Notes: generated from the sequence alone by a model not told the origin. DNA of 64,000 nt from Bryum argenteum (GCA_037043015.1 CM073324.1:4333413-4397412), one strand, 5' to 3'; positions 35,669 through 46,876 are shown, counted from the stretch's first letter. Program-made: numbers and translations.

Positions 35669-36239
35669 TAAACTTTTGACAGTAGAAGTACGTGATTATG
35701 TTCCGGTCTAGAAGTACGTGATTATGTCACTCAAAAATTCATTTTTGATTTATCATGGTCACGACTCTTGGTCCATAGTGTAAAGGGACCCTCATTGAAT
35801 AAGAGGGAAAATTGGTTTAAATTTATCAAGTCAAAATGATTCAAATCCATGATGAAGCAAAAGAGGCAAGTGGAAGAACTCTCTTCAAGGTATAGGTTTC
35901 GAGGTTTGGAGTCAATAACTTTGGAACATGCATACTTTGATCGAAATTATTCCATACAATTTGAAAAATTTGCATGCATGTATAATATTTTTCTTTTCCA
36001 CTCCCTAAGTTCTACACTATGGGCCGATTTACACTATGATGAAGAAGTCCACCTGTCAAGAAATTAAGGAATATTAAGGAAAATCTCAAACATGTTCAGG
36101 TGAAAATGAGGCTCGTAAAATGTGATTGGTCGAAAAATCAATTCTTCACCGACCGGTGGTCATCTCCACCAAACAAACATTTGCACATTGTACACTACAA
36201 TTACTAAAATGCATGTAGTGTTTTCAAAATATCTTGGAT
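35669..36239. other. Intergenic DNA with an element-end-like phrase
   Basis: Near 35773 'tagtgtaaagggaccctca' resembles the inverted end of the 19818-20322 foldback element. Nothing else was recognised. Confidence 0.4.
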
Positions 36240-36345
36240 TAAGCAATCTCTTTTATCAGATGTGAGATGTGAATTAGAATCCACTCCAACAAATGATGTT
36301 GAAATCCAATGATGACGATGGAAGAAGAAAGAAAGAAGAAGGAAA

Positions 36346-36390
<45 letters not shown>

Positions 36391-36602
36391 AGAAGAAGAA
36401 AGAAAGAAAGAAAGAAGAAGAAGAAGAAGAAAGGAGACAACAAAATCGATTTAGATTAGTGGGTTTGCAAAAGTGCAACATGCCCTCATGTTGTACACAT
36501 CACAAGCTACTTACAACAAAATGCATGCCACACCATCTTCATGTGATGTACAATTTATACCACTAAAACTAGACTTAATTTGGTATTTAATCCAACAAAA
36601 TT

Positions 36603-36635
<33 letters not shown>

Positions 36636-36705
36636 ATTAGTTGAAGAAGTCATGATTCTTCAAAATTTTAGTTTGTCATCCAAAATGTCAAATTTCCAAC
36701 ATTGG
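36240..36705 (+). mobile_element. TTAA-MITE family E remnant with A/GAA runs
   Basis: E interior and end blocks ('accactaaaactagactta', 'aatgtcaaatttccaacatt') are interrupted by an A-run of about 38 and GAA-rich repeats (36351-36431), and by an A-run of about 28 (36607-36634). Poly-Lys/poly-Phe frames are artefacts. Confidence 0.5.
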
Positions 36706-36790
36706 ATAGAGCTATGGCTCATTATACTAACCCCGAAAGATCTTTGATACAAATCTTCCTAAATTATCAGGAAAACAAAAAAAAAACAAA

Positions 36791-36819
<29 letters not shown>

Positions 36820-36827
<8 letters not shown>

Positions 36828-37968
36828 CTACTCCAAGCTCAAAGAAACTCAATTCAAGCATTAATCATAAGATCCAACTGTAGGATCTTCAAGTTAACTT
36901 GACCCTTTACTCAAGTGTCAAATTTGAACCGTTAACCCCTAAAAATCCAGGAAAACCGATTCGGTTTTCTAAGATTTCGGGCAGCTCATTTTAAGCATTT
37001 AAATTGATATTTTTGCCTAAGATTTTTATTGGGTGCTCCCCATACAGTAATGTTTCAAAGTCAAATTTTAATTTTATAACCTTCACCTAGAAATTTTAGG
37101 TTTCAAGTCCAAAACGGGCAATTTAAAATAATTTTTTTTATTTTTATTTTTTTTAGAAATATGTTCATTACCAAATTACTATTCAAATTCCAAATTGTCC
37201 GAAGTCAAAAAGTTTACCAATTTTACAAGGGCAGCCTCCAAAACTTTCAAAAACAATCTTCACAATTTCTAGTAATTTTACAATTTTTTCTTTCAAAAAT
37301 TGCCAAAATTCGAGATTTTGGATTTTTTCCAAGATTTTTTTTTTCGAAATTCACATTATCATAAATGCACCTTCTCACCGTCGAGATTTTTCTCAAACTA
37401 AATATATCATATGTGGTGCTTGTTTTACTATATGGTTGTTTTTAGACCTTCTTTCATAAAATATTTTACATTAAGGTCAAAAAGTGGAATTGGTCTCTAG
37501 AATTTTGCATGAGCATAACCAACTTGATTACCTACATGAAAAAAAATGAGGGAAAAATATTTGGAATAACAATCATCAAGTTGCCCTTGGCACCATTTAG
37601 ACAATGCCTCTCACGCAGCGGCAAAAAAAAAGTGTTGGTCAAACTTTGATTGTTATGATCTCACAAATGACAAACATCCAACGGTTGAAATTTTGACCAG
37701 TCCTTTGTATACAAGTTAGGTACAAGATCTTACGGTTCAAAGTCTAAAACTAGAAAAAAAAGTTTCTCCATTTCCCCATCTCCCAACGAAGGTGAAAAAT
37801 GGCAGTTTTTGGTTCTGGAGGTCGAGGAAACCCTTGGATTTTTAGGGGTTAATTCTTCTGCGATTCTGAGATTATAATGGTCAAAGTTAGTTGAATTTTT
37901 TCCCTGCGGTTGAAAAATCCCAAGAAGCCATTTCAACCTTCTTGGATCTTTAGGAAAGTCAAATATGG
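36820..37968 (-). mobile_element. B/G-type TTAA-MITE split by a nested family D
   Basis: The left part ('gatccaactgtaggatcttc' to 'ttgaaccg') and right part ('gattataatggtcaaagtta' to 'cttggatctttagg') are the two halves of one B/G-like element. They are separated by family D exactly at TTAA. An A-run of about 32 (36792-36823) precedes the left part. Confidence 0.7.
36932..37852 (+). mobile_element. TTAA-MITE family D, copy 1 (nested)
   Basis: This 921-base element has TTAACCCCTAAAAATCCAGG at the left and GGATTTTTAGGGGTTAA at the right. It is near-identical to 40060-40992 (inverted) and 48880-49816. A 67-residue frame at 37161-37364 recurs in the copies but looks like low-complexity Phe/Lys sequence, not a transposase. 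Confidence 0.85.
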
Positions 37969-38479
37969 TCATGTCTATAAAGTCTCCTAACGACCTTCAA
38001 GGGTCGTAAAAGACTTAATAATCCATTTTCATCAAAGAAGTTGGAGTAGCTAAGGGGGCAAGTGAAATGACAAGCTCTGGCTCTTTGGGCTGATGATGTA
38101 GCCTTGAGTGACACCCCACTTCCATTTTATGATGGTCACTGCCACTATCAGTCAGTTTGTAGTTAAAAGCATTTGACCATGAAATTGCAGTAAAAATGTT
38201 ACAGTCAAAAATTTATTGTGAAGTGCTCTAACTGGTAAATCAAGTGATATAAGTGGTAAATCCCTTTCCTTGAAGTGCTATAAGTGGTAAATCCCCTTTC
38301 CTTGAAGAGCTATAATAAGTACTCATTTGGGTCTGTGCTAATTAATTGCTATCCACATCTCTACTGTCCTTCTATGGCAGTAAAAACGACTTGCCACACT
38401 AATCAGTTGATTTATGAATCAGATTTTGACTAAAGTAATTGCAGCTATATCTTTCTTGTAGTGTGGTCATTACTCATAC
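37969..38479. repeat. Intergenic DNA with ~31-base tandem repeat
   Basis: At about 38237-38312 the phrase 'ctataagtggtaaatccc' plus 'tttccttgaag' repeats two to three times. Nothing else is recognised. Confidence 0.5.
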
Positions 38480-38747
38480 TTAACCCCTAACTTTTCTTAG
38501 TACCCGAAACGGGTTTTGGAGGTTTCCGCAGGTGAAAAACTCGGCCAACTTTGACCATTATAATCTTACAAATGAGGAAGAATGAACGGTTCAAATTTGG
38601 TATGTGAGAAAAATGTCAAGTGAAATTTGAGATCTTACGGTTGAATCTTGTAAGTGATGCTTAGATTGAGATTTTTTGAGCTGAATCTAAAGGAAGGTCA
38701 AATTTTGTGACTTAGACCGTTTTGCAATAAGGAAATTTAGGGGTTAA
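38480..38747 (+). mobile_element. TTAA-MITE family B, copy 4
   Basis: A complete 268-base copy: TTAACCCCTAACTTTTCTT to AAATTTAGGGGTTAA, both TTAA intact, with the 'cattataatcttacaaatga' interior. Confidence 0.87.
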
Positions 38748-39459
38748 AAGTCACTCGCTATATTTTCCTTTGAGAGGGGGAAAATAGGAAAAGAAATGCA
38801 AAGAAGAAGTAGAAACGTAAGTTTGTTGTACGAGGAGGGGATTTCTTCCAAGGGTGGTACTTGGTCTCGGCAACGGGACAATGTGGGAGGGGGAGGCAGC
38901 AATGGCAATGGTTCTTGCTTACCTCCCTCCCAGAACATGCAATCTCGCTACTCCACGCGTGATCTCGATACAGTGGCCTCCTTAGCAATAAAACAATGTT
39001 GTTCACATTTAACAACAAACTCAAGAGAGAATCATGGGTTCTTTTCAGATAGGAAAAGCAAGGAAGGTGCACATTACGGTGGAAGCTCGCTACTAACGAG
39101 CCTACATTGGTTGCATGAGATTGCTTTTCGTCTCGACAAGCGGCGTCACCTAGTTAGCAAGGCTCAATTCTCTTGGGATATGTAAGGCACGCATACCAAT
39201 AACAATAAGGGAATGATGTCCCGAGGACCTGTGGTGAGTGCAATAAAAGGGCCCGACCCCAACAAATACACCCTACATATCAAAGACACGAGTAGGAGAG
39301 AATGTATTTCCACCGTGCTCTCCATTGGTATTTTTATCAAGAATGCTTGATTCCACTCTGCTTAGTGGAAAATCATATTGGAAGGAGTCATTGAGCTCGG
39401 TGAAAATACCACACTTCTTCAACGGTGAGAGTAAATTCCAAAAATGACCTCAAAATATT

Positions 39460-39504
<45 letters not shown>

Positions 39505-40059
39505 ACAAGAGGAGATGTGTGGTATTTCAACCACAATTTTCACCAAAAATGTCTTGTCTCACGAAGCTTACACGGAAATATAACTACCACACTTGTGCGA
39601 GTACCCAAATATCAAATGAATGTGATGTTTGTATCACCCATAAGTAGATTTAAATTTTGCATTCCTTGGATGACTCTGCAGAGTCCCAAGAGGATGGCAA
39701 CTCTAGAAGGAACTCAAAAACTCCAGGGACACTGATCACAGTTGTGCAAGAGAGCATTACGAAAGCACACTTCATTCATGCCGGCCCCTTAGAAAGGTAC
39801 CGGAGTTTCTATCTATCTATGCAAGAGAGCATTGGTTAGCTTGAGCTCCAAGGATACAGTGTCGGTACACATCATGGTAGAAACGAGGGGAATGATGGAA
39901 AACGCCAAGTGAAACCTCTCCCCCACCCCACTTTTAGGGCCCATTCTCGTGTGAGACCCGTCCCCGTAATTCCACTGTAAAAGCCCTTGAAAAATGATGT
40001 GGCCACCATGGAGGAAAGATTATGAAGGACCATTCACATGCCATATCCAAATTCAACCC
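38748..40059. other. Intergenic DNA with unassigned open frame
   Basis: A 129-residue plus frame at 38796-39185 has mixed, non-repetitive composition and higher GC than its surroundings. I recognise no domain, so it may be a gene fragment or chance. A (TA)n run is at 39464-39502. The block at 39765-39825 repeats 21160-21225. Confidence 0.4.
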
Positions 40060-40992
40060 TTAACCCCTAAAAATCCAGGGGTTTCCTCGACCTCCAGAAC
40101 CAAAAACTGCCATTTTTCACCTTCGTTGGGAGATGGGGAAATGGAGAAACTTTTTTTTCTGGTTTTAGACTTTGAACCGTAAGATCTTGTACCTAACTTG
40201 TATACAAAGGACTGGTCAAAATTTCAACCGTTGGATGTTTGTCATTTGTGAGATCATAACAATCAAAGTTTGACCAACACTTTTTTTTTGCCGCTGCGTG
40301 AGAGGCATTGTCTAAATGGTGCCAAGGGCAACTTGATGATTGTTATTCCAAATATTTTTCCCTCATTTTTTTTCATGTAGGTATTCAAGTTGGTTATGCT
40401 CATGCAAAATTTTAGAGACCAATTCCACTTTTTGACCTTAATGTAAAATATTTTATGAAAGAAGGTCTAAAAACAACCATATAGTAAAACAAGCACCACG
40501 TATGATATATTTAGTTTGAGAAAAATCTCGACGGTGAGAAGGTGCATTTATGATAATGTGAATTTTGAAAAAAAAAATCTTGGAAAAAATCCAAAATCTC
40601 GAATTTTGGCAATTTTTGAAAGAAAAAATTGTAAAATTACTAGAAATTGTGAAGATTGTTTTTGAAAGTTTTGGAGGCTGCCCTTGTAAAATTGGTAAAC
40701 TTTTTGACTTCGGACACATTGGAATTTGAATAGTAATTTGGTAATGAACATATTTCTAAAAAAAAAATTAAAAAAAATTATTTTAAACTGCCCGATTTGG
40801 ACTTGAAACCTAAAATTTCTAGATGAAGGTTATAAAATTAAAATTTGACTTTGAAAATTTTACCACATACACATTACTGCATGTGGAGCACCCAATAAAA
40901 ATCTTAGGCAAAAATATCAGTTTAAATGCTTAAAATGAGCTGCCCGAAATCTCAGAAAACCGAATCGGCTTTCCTGGATTTTTAGGGGTTAA
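40060..40992 (-). mobile_element. TTAA-MITE family D, inverted copy 2
   Basis: A 933-base copy with intact TTAA ends, near-identical to the other two D copies. Its right TTAA is shared with the family C element that follows. The 67-residue frame (40548-40751) is identical to that of copy 3. Confidence 0.87.
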
Positions 40993-41351
40993 ACGCCCAT
41001 GGGGTCTAAAACGGGCAGCCCAAAATTGGATCACAGCATCTTTTAGACTTGGGCATCATGAATAGTGCACTTTTTGAACTTGGGCACCATGAATGAACCA
41101 ATCAATGATGAGCTTGCAACCTCCTACAAGGTTATGTACAACCCCAACCTACCTACCACAATCCTTTCAAACCACAAAATCATACATACAAATTGTGATT
41201 TGAATTGTAAAATTTCACTTTTTGAATGCATCATAAGACGGTGACCAGTTTGACACCAAAATATAAGTGAAAAGTTGATTACAGTGAGAGCTATAGGGAA
41301 GATTCTGTTGGAATCAAGCCCCTCGGGCTTGCTTGGGCGTTTAAGGGTTAA
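40989..41351 (+). mobile_element. TTAA-MITE family C, copy 4
   Basis: It starts TTAAACGCCCATGGGG (terminal CCCT lost where it joins D) and ends TTGGGCGTTTAAGGGTTAA. It is the second element of the three-element chain 40060-41930. Confidence 0.8.
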
Positions 41352-41930
41352 CCCTTAATCGTCACCGGTGACCAAATTGGTCACCAAGGTCATTGTTTTT
41401 GTTTTTCGGGTCCGACACAGTGGTAGGGTGCAAATCTTGTCCAAAGGCACCCCTATTCTTTTGTTTTTCAGAATCCAATGCTCCTTCCCGATCGCCTTCT
41501 TGAGGTTTGTGTGATCCGCACAAAATTGTAGGGGCCACGTGATCCCATGGTCAATGCTCTTTGACTTGGCCTTTCTTTTTATTTTTTTGACGATTTTTGT
41601 TCAAAATAATAAAATATCTTGATCTTTATCCCTATACCATGCTCTATGATGCCAATTTTCAGAAAAAATGACCCAAGGGGGAAAAACCAAAAAAACAATA
41701 TGATATTTCTCACTCATCCAAAACATTTTTTTCTCAACGGTGCCATTTTTTGAGATTCTACCCGATGTGATCAATCTTTTTTGCATTGGTCACATCACCA
41801 AGTTACCTTGATAACCACCGTTTCCGATTCTCAAAATTGTTTTACCTTCAGTGCAGAAATAAGGCCAGAAGACAATGAGGTTGCATTTCTCTCCAATTTG
41901 TGGGAAACAAGGATGTTAATTAAGGGTTAA
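41348..41930 (+). mobile_element. TTAA-MITE family J
   Basis: This 583-base element shares its left TTAA with family C. Ends are TTAACCCTTAATCGTCACC and (complement) TTAACCCTTAATTAACATCC. A near-palindrome 'ggtgaccaaattggtcacc' lies just inside the left end. It is the only copy in the window, and no coding is seen. Confidence 0.7.
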
Positions 41931-41945
41931 GTCCTCCTTTTGAGA

Positions 41946-41979
41946 GAATAGTGGTTCTCCATGTGAGGAACCACTATTC
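41946..41979. repeat. Short perfect hairpin
   Basis: The stem 'gaatagtggttc' pairs with its exact complement across a short spacer. It sits between family J and the TA-flanked MITE. Confidence 0.6.
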
Positions 41980-42031
41980 ATCCTCAAAAAGGCAGAGAAG
42001 GCAAGACGACAAAGCATCCAAATTTGCATTA

Positions 42032-42388
42032 AGGTAGCGACACCCATTCCCGTTACTGTACCCATTTGCGTCAGCATACAGGGCACCTCAATCTGAGTGA
42101 CTTTGATCATTTGTTGAGAACAAATATTACTAAATGCAGTAAAGGTATAGTGGCAGAATTTGCTTCTCCAAGTCACGGAATCAAGGCCATTTAGACACGG
42201 TCAAAATGTGCAAATCAATTTTTGACTTTGGTTATCAAGAACGAACACAAATTTTCCAATAACATGACATTTTCGATACATTTCAGATTAAAATCTAATT
42301 GCCTTTCCCCTGGTGTAATAATTTCTCATACTCCTCATTCAGAAGTATGATAATTAGCTTAAAGCCACGGGAATGGGTGTCGCTACCT
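42032..42388. mobile_element. TA-flanked MITE, AGGTAGCGAC ends
   Basis: This 357-base element has about 22 bases of perfect terminal inverted repeat beginning AGGTAGCGACACCCATTCCC, flanked by TA (42030-42031 and 42389-42390). It is non-coding, of Tc1/mariner-Stowaway type by target site. Confidence 0.8.
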
Positions 42389-42390
42389 TA

Positions 42391-43254
42391 CGTGTTCTAT
42401 TTTTATTTCAAGGGCTTGCCACCTCAATATTATGGGTTCCTGTAAAACTAATTACTGGTTGGGTTGCATGAGAATGGTCTGCGTTTTGAGACCCTCTCAA
42501 TTTTACGGGGACGGGTCTTACATGGGAATGGGCCCTTACTCTATTGTAGTACTTGCTCTCTTACTCTACCTCAAAGGATACTAGCTCTTCACTTCTGCCG
42601 TGGGCATTTCCTTTCAATTCATTCATCAATTTCCTGCCTCTTGGCTTTACTGCAAGCCAAATGTCAATTCCATTTCTCAAATTGGCCACCGCTTCAGGGA
42701 ACACTCCATATTCTGCATTTGATGTACAATTTTGTGAATAGCTGTGAACCTAATAATAATAATAATAATAATAACAAAAAACAAAAAAATAGGTAAAAAA
42801 AATGGGCAGTTTGACAGGAAAGAAACGAAGTAGGTTTAAGAGAAGAGGTTGCAAAATTAGAAAAGAGAGTGAAGGTTGTGCATAGCAATTTTGAATACAA
42901 ATTTGTCATTGTAACTTGTGAAATAATTGCTCGAATCTCATCATGACAAAACATATAGTGAACTTAGCCATGTGAGTGATTTCTATGTATGAACGAAGAA
43001 ATAGAACCATCATATGTGGAGTCTTTTAGAATATCTGAAGTTGGAACTTGTAGGTGTTCCTAAAATGGCTACATTCGAGAATGTTTACAATGAGTACATT
43101 AAAAACTAAGGTTCTTATGTACCTCACCCTGGACTTGATCATGGCTACCTTAGAAATAGTTCCTCATGACTCAACGTTCATGCTATTTGTCAAAATTACA
43201 CATCATGAGGTTTGTCAATTGCACTGGAATTCAAGAAATGCCAATTCAAAAATA
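42391..43254. other. Intergenic DNA with AAT microsatellite
   Basis: An (AAT)n run at about 42751-42773. Frames at 42464-42954 have no recognised motif. Nothing else is seen. Confidence 0.4.
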
Positions 43255-43522
43255 TTAGCCCCTAACTTTCCTTAAAACCCGGAACAAGTTTTGGAGGTTA
43301 CTGCAGGAGAAAAACTCAGCCAACTTTGACCATTATAATCTCACAAATGAGGAAGATTGAACGGTTGAGATTTGGTATGTGAGAAGAATGTCAAGTGAAC
43401 TTTGAGATCTTACGGTTGAATCTTTCAAATAACGCTTAGATTGAGATATGTTGAGCTTAATCTAAAGGAAGGTCGAATTTTGTGACTTAGACCGTTTTGC
43501 AACAAGGAAATTTGATGGTTGA
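43255..43522 (+). mobile_element. TTAA-MITE family B, decayed ends
   Basis: Left end TTAGCCCCTAACTTTCC and right end TTTGATGGTTGA, so both target sites have mutated. The interior is typical B. Confidence 0.75.
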
Positions 43523-43877
43523 GGTTTCCGCATCATAATATTCAGATTGCTACATCACAATATAGCCTCTTCTTTATTTTCTTTTTTGAATTGAAAATGT
43601 GTCATAGGAGGTGCTCCATCAGTGAAAGGAGCAATGGCTAAATGAGATACTGAATGATGAAAATGTCTGTCAAGTAAGGTAACCTGTCTTCTCAGTGGTG
43701 GTGGTGGCAACCTGAGTAAGCAAAAGAATAACAAAACAATTGAGAGAAAATGAGAAGAGAAAGAACTGGCTCAGTTGCAGTGAAACGCACAGCCAGCCAG
43801 CATGTGATGATCAGAGATGGATCAGCCCCGTCCCAGTTTGTTTCATTGAGTGTTATTTAGTACAGTGAGATATACCC
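43523..43877. other. Intergenic DNA, nothing recognised
   Basis: No gene or repeat was recognised. Confidence 0.4.
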
Positions 43878-44450
43878 TTATAGTGAGATAAGACCCCCCG
43901 CCCTCAAGACCCCTGTAGCTGGACTCCTCCCATACCCCCTCTTCTGTGCATTTTCAAGTATGCTTTGCGGCCCCCATTCCAAGGGCGTTACTGAAATTTT
44001 GGGAGATATGGTTGAAGTACCCATAACCACCAGCACCCCCACTATCAACATGTAGGTCTCCCAATAACCGCACCTAGCCTGAACTAGCATTGTCAGAACA
44101 CTCAATTCAAACTGACCAATCAAAACAATCTAAAAGCTGGTGGTTTTGGGTCGAATCATGAATGGAAATTTGTACCAGCTAAGGTGGTTTTTGCATACCC
44201 TATAGGTTGATTACGGGTCCTGCAGTACTTTACTGTTTGAAAATTTGTATTAATTCATGTGTTTTACAAAAAAATATAAAAAAAATTACAAACCTTCCTA
44301 AAAACTATCTTGCCACCCAAAAAAAATTACCCACTATAAATAAACCATTTACAAATGGGCGAATTTTCTTATGTTGGTGGTTATGGGTACTTCAACCTTA
44401 GTGAGATTGAGATTGTTGCATAGTGACCTTCACTATGCAACAACATTAAT
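43878..44450 (-). repeat. G-rich repeat Y, copy 2, split by a TA-MITE
   Basis: Inverted Y ('ccccccgccctcaagacccc', 'tttgcggcccccattcc', 'gaaattttgggaga') is interrupted at a TA by 44010-44397. It resumes with 'gtgagattgagattgttgc', next to the hairpin 'gttgcatagtga' and its complement. Confidence 0.65.
44010..44397. mobile_element. TA-flanked MITE, TGGTTGAAG ends
   Basis: Perfect 23-base inverted ends beginning GGTTGAAGTACCCATAACC, inside TA. The insertion splits repeat Y. The neighbouring Y copy at about 44755 ('gggacatagtgagat') shows the unoccupied TA. Non-coding. Confidence 0.8.
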
Positions 44451-44916
44451 TAACCTAGGTCCTCTCATGCCACGTGGACACCCTTAAGGGGGTGCTACAT
44501 GGCACCCCATGAGTACACTTTATTTCATGAAATTCTATTCTTTGAGGCAAGCCCCAGCCACTTGTACTTGCTCATGGGAGAAAGGAGCTACAAATGATAT
44601 GGGATAAATTTGCTAAGCCAAGACCCCCTGCCCCAAGACCCCCCGCTCCCAAGCCTCTCTGCCCTCAAGACTCCTCCAAGTGGTCCCTCCCATACCCCTC
44701 TTGTCCGGTTTTTAAGCCGAGATTTGCAGCCCGCATTCTAAGGGTTGTTTTGAAATTTTGGGACATAGTGAGATATACCCTCATAGTGAGATGTTGAGAT
44801 GTGAGATTGAGATGTTGCTGCATAGTGACCTTCACTATGCAACAACATTAATTAATTAACCGCATTCTAAGGGTTATTTTGACATTTAGGGACATAGTGA
44901 GATGAGGGTTTACAAA
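44405..44916 (-). repeat. G-rich repeat Y, copy 3 plus mini-copy
   Basis: A near-complete inverted Y (44405-44800) begins with the hairpin 'gttgcatagtga ccttcactatgcaac' and has the C-rich core and 'gaaattttgggaca' end. A shorter version joining only the two ends follows at about 44805-44916. Confidence 0.65.
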
Positions 44917-45244
44917 AGAAGGAAGAAGAATTGTTCAATGATGGGATAGCCATCTGACAAGGCAAAATGAATTAGTGTGAGTTGTTGAATTAGTGTGAGT
45001 TGCTGAATTAGCATGCCAACCTAACCATCCCTTTTTATTTTCTTTGTTCACCTATGTACTTCCTCACCTTCTCCTCATCCCCGAACCATATGAGACAATT
45101 CTCCAATCACCATACCGTACATATCATGTCATACATATCATACCCCTCATCTCACTAGCCAATTAATTAATTGATGAAAAAGCAAATGTGAATTTTGGTG
45201 TCACAATACCCAAACCATGGATCTATATAATCTAGAACACAGAC
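44917..45244. other. Intergenic DNA with short duplication
   Basis: 'gaattagtgtgagttgttg' occurs twice in tandem near 44970-45008. Nothing else is recognised. Confidence 0.4.
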
Positions 45245-45831
45245 TTAACCCCTAACTCTCCTTGAAGCCCAAAATGGGTTTTTGCAATTGGGGACATCCT
45301 AGATGAAGGGGTTAGAAGTAATATTTTTGCCTAAGAGTTTTATTGGGTCCTCCTTATACTGCAACATGTATGTGGTAAAATTTACAAAGTCAAATTCCAA
45401 TTTTTGAGTCTTCTAGGACGATTCTTGGGTGGCGAGCCAAGATGGGGCAGTTTAAAAAAGTAACTTTTTAAAAATTTGTTTTTTGAAACATGTTCATTAC
45501 TAAATCACTACTCAAATTTCAAAGTGACCCAAGTCAAAAAGTTTACCAATTTTACAAGGGCAGCCTCCAAAATTTTCAAAACTTATCTTCGCAATGCCCA
45601 AAAAAACTTGGGAGACAGACTTTGGATGTTACGATCTCTCAAATGGTAAACATCCAACTGTCAATTTTTTGTACAGTAATCAAGCATATTCTTAGGTACA
45701 AGATCTTACGGTTTGGACGTTTTAAAAAAAGAAAAGAAATTGGTTCACACCCCCACGAGTGCTTAGAGGTAGAGAATCGCAGTTTTGAGGTTTCAAGCTC
45801 CCAAAAAACACTAAGGAGATTTAGGGGATAA
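45245..45831 (+). mobile_element. TTAA-MITE family K (B-like start, D-like core)
   Basis: It starts like family B (TTAACCCCTAACTCTCCTTG), then follows a diverged family D interior ('agtttaccaattttacaagg', 'tacaagatcttacggtttgg') and ends ATTTAGGGGATAA. It appears to be a mosaic of B and D. The right target is shared with the next B copy. Confidence 0.65.
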
Positions 45832-46095
45832 CCCTTAAGTTTCCTTAAAACCTGAAACGGGTTTTGGAGGTTCCCGTAGGAGAAAAACTCAGCCAGATTT
45901 GACCATTATAATCTCACAAATGAGGAAGAATGAACGGTTCAAATTTGGTATGTGAGAAGAATGTCAAGTGAAATTTGAGATCTTACGGTTGAATCTTTTA
46001 AATAATTCTTAAGATGAGTTTTTTTAAGCTTAATCTGAGGGAAGGTCAAATTATGTGACTTAGACCGTTTTGCAACAAGGAAATTTAGGGGTTAA
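45828..46095 (+). mobile_element. TTAA-MITE family B, copy 6
   Basis: It starts ATAACCCTTAAGTTTCC (mutated target) and ends AAATTTAGGGGTTAA. It directly follows family K. Confidence 0.8.
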
Positions 46096-46414
46096 CTGAA
46101 CTAGGAGTGAATTTTTTTATTCATTTGATTCACTTTAGAACTCAATAAAAAGGGTATTAGCTAGTATTCATGGTCGTTCAATGTGGATGCCATTGTGACT
46201 TCTTTGAGTTCTCTTATGGCTTAGAAGATGTGAAGATATTTTAATTTTCGGACACATCTGCTACTACGATATCCGAATCGGACATAGTGACGCTTCAATC
46301 TCGTCCAATCTCTATAATATCACACTAGGGAACTTCCTAGGTCCCGTCTTTCTAGCTATGATGTAACCTCTGACTTCTTTATTATCACACTTCCAACCAC
46401 TATGTGGGCTTAAC
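46096..46414. other. Intergenic DNA, nothing recognised
   Basis: No gene or repeat was recognised. Confidence 0.4.
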
Positions 46415-46765
46415 GATCTCCCATAATCTCATTAACGCCCTTAGAATACGGGCCGCGAAGCACCCCTGAAAATGCGGAGAAGAGGGGGTATGGGAGGGGA
46501 CCAGCTGGAGGGGACTTGGGGGCGGGGGTCGTGGGTGAGGGGTCTTGGGGGAGCGGATTTACCCCACATCATTTGTAGCTGCTTCCTCCCTTAGAAAGCA
46601 CAAGAGGGCTGGGGGTTGTGCTAGAAGAATAAAATTTCAATTTTAAGTACACTAATGGGGTCCATGTGGCACCCCTTAAGGAGGTTCATGTGGCAGGAAA
46701 GGCCCAACATTAATTAATTAATGTAAAACTAAGTGAAGATCACTATGCAACAACATCTCACACTC
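46415..46765 (+). repeat. G-rich repeat Y, copy 4, near complete
   Basis: Order: 'cataatctcattaacgcc', 'cgggccgcgaagcac', G-rich core, 'tagctgcttcctccctta', 'ccttaaggaggttcatgtgg', then 'gaagatcactatgcaacaac'. It gives the full length of Y as about 350 bases. Non-coding. Confidence 0.65.
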
Positions 46766-46876
46766 TAATCACATACAAATGTTTGCTCAGTAGAAAAAAT
46801 GTTAAAAACCAAACAAGTTGCAACAAACCCTAATATTGAGGTAACACTATATACCATTTTTAGTGTAGTGCAAGTG

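Noticed and set aside
35343-35711. Two overlapping repeated-peptide frames (122 and 75 residues)
   Set aside because: They are reading frames of the 41-base tandem repeat; the period is not a multiple of three and no flanking gene structure exists.
36204-36566. Poly-Phe / poly-Lys open frames
   Set aside because: They arise from the A-run and GAA repeats inside a decayed family E element.
37161-37364. 67-residue frame conserved in three family D copies
   Set aside because: Conservation is explained by near-identity of the whole element; composition is Phe/Lys/Ser-rich without any transposase motif.
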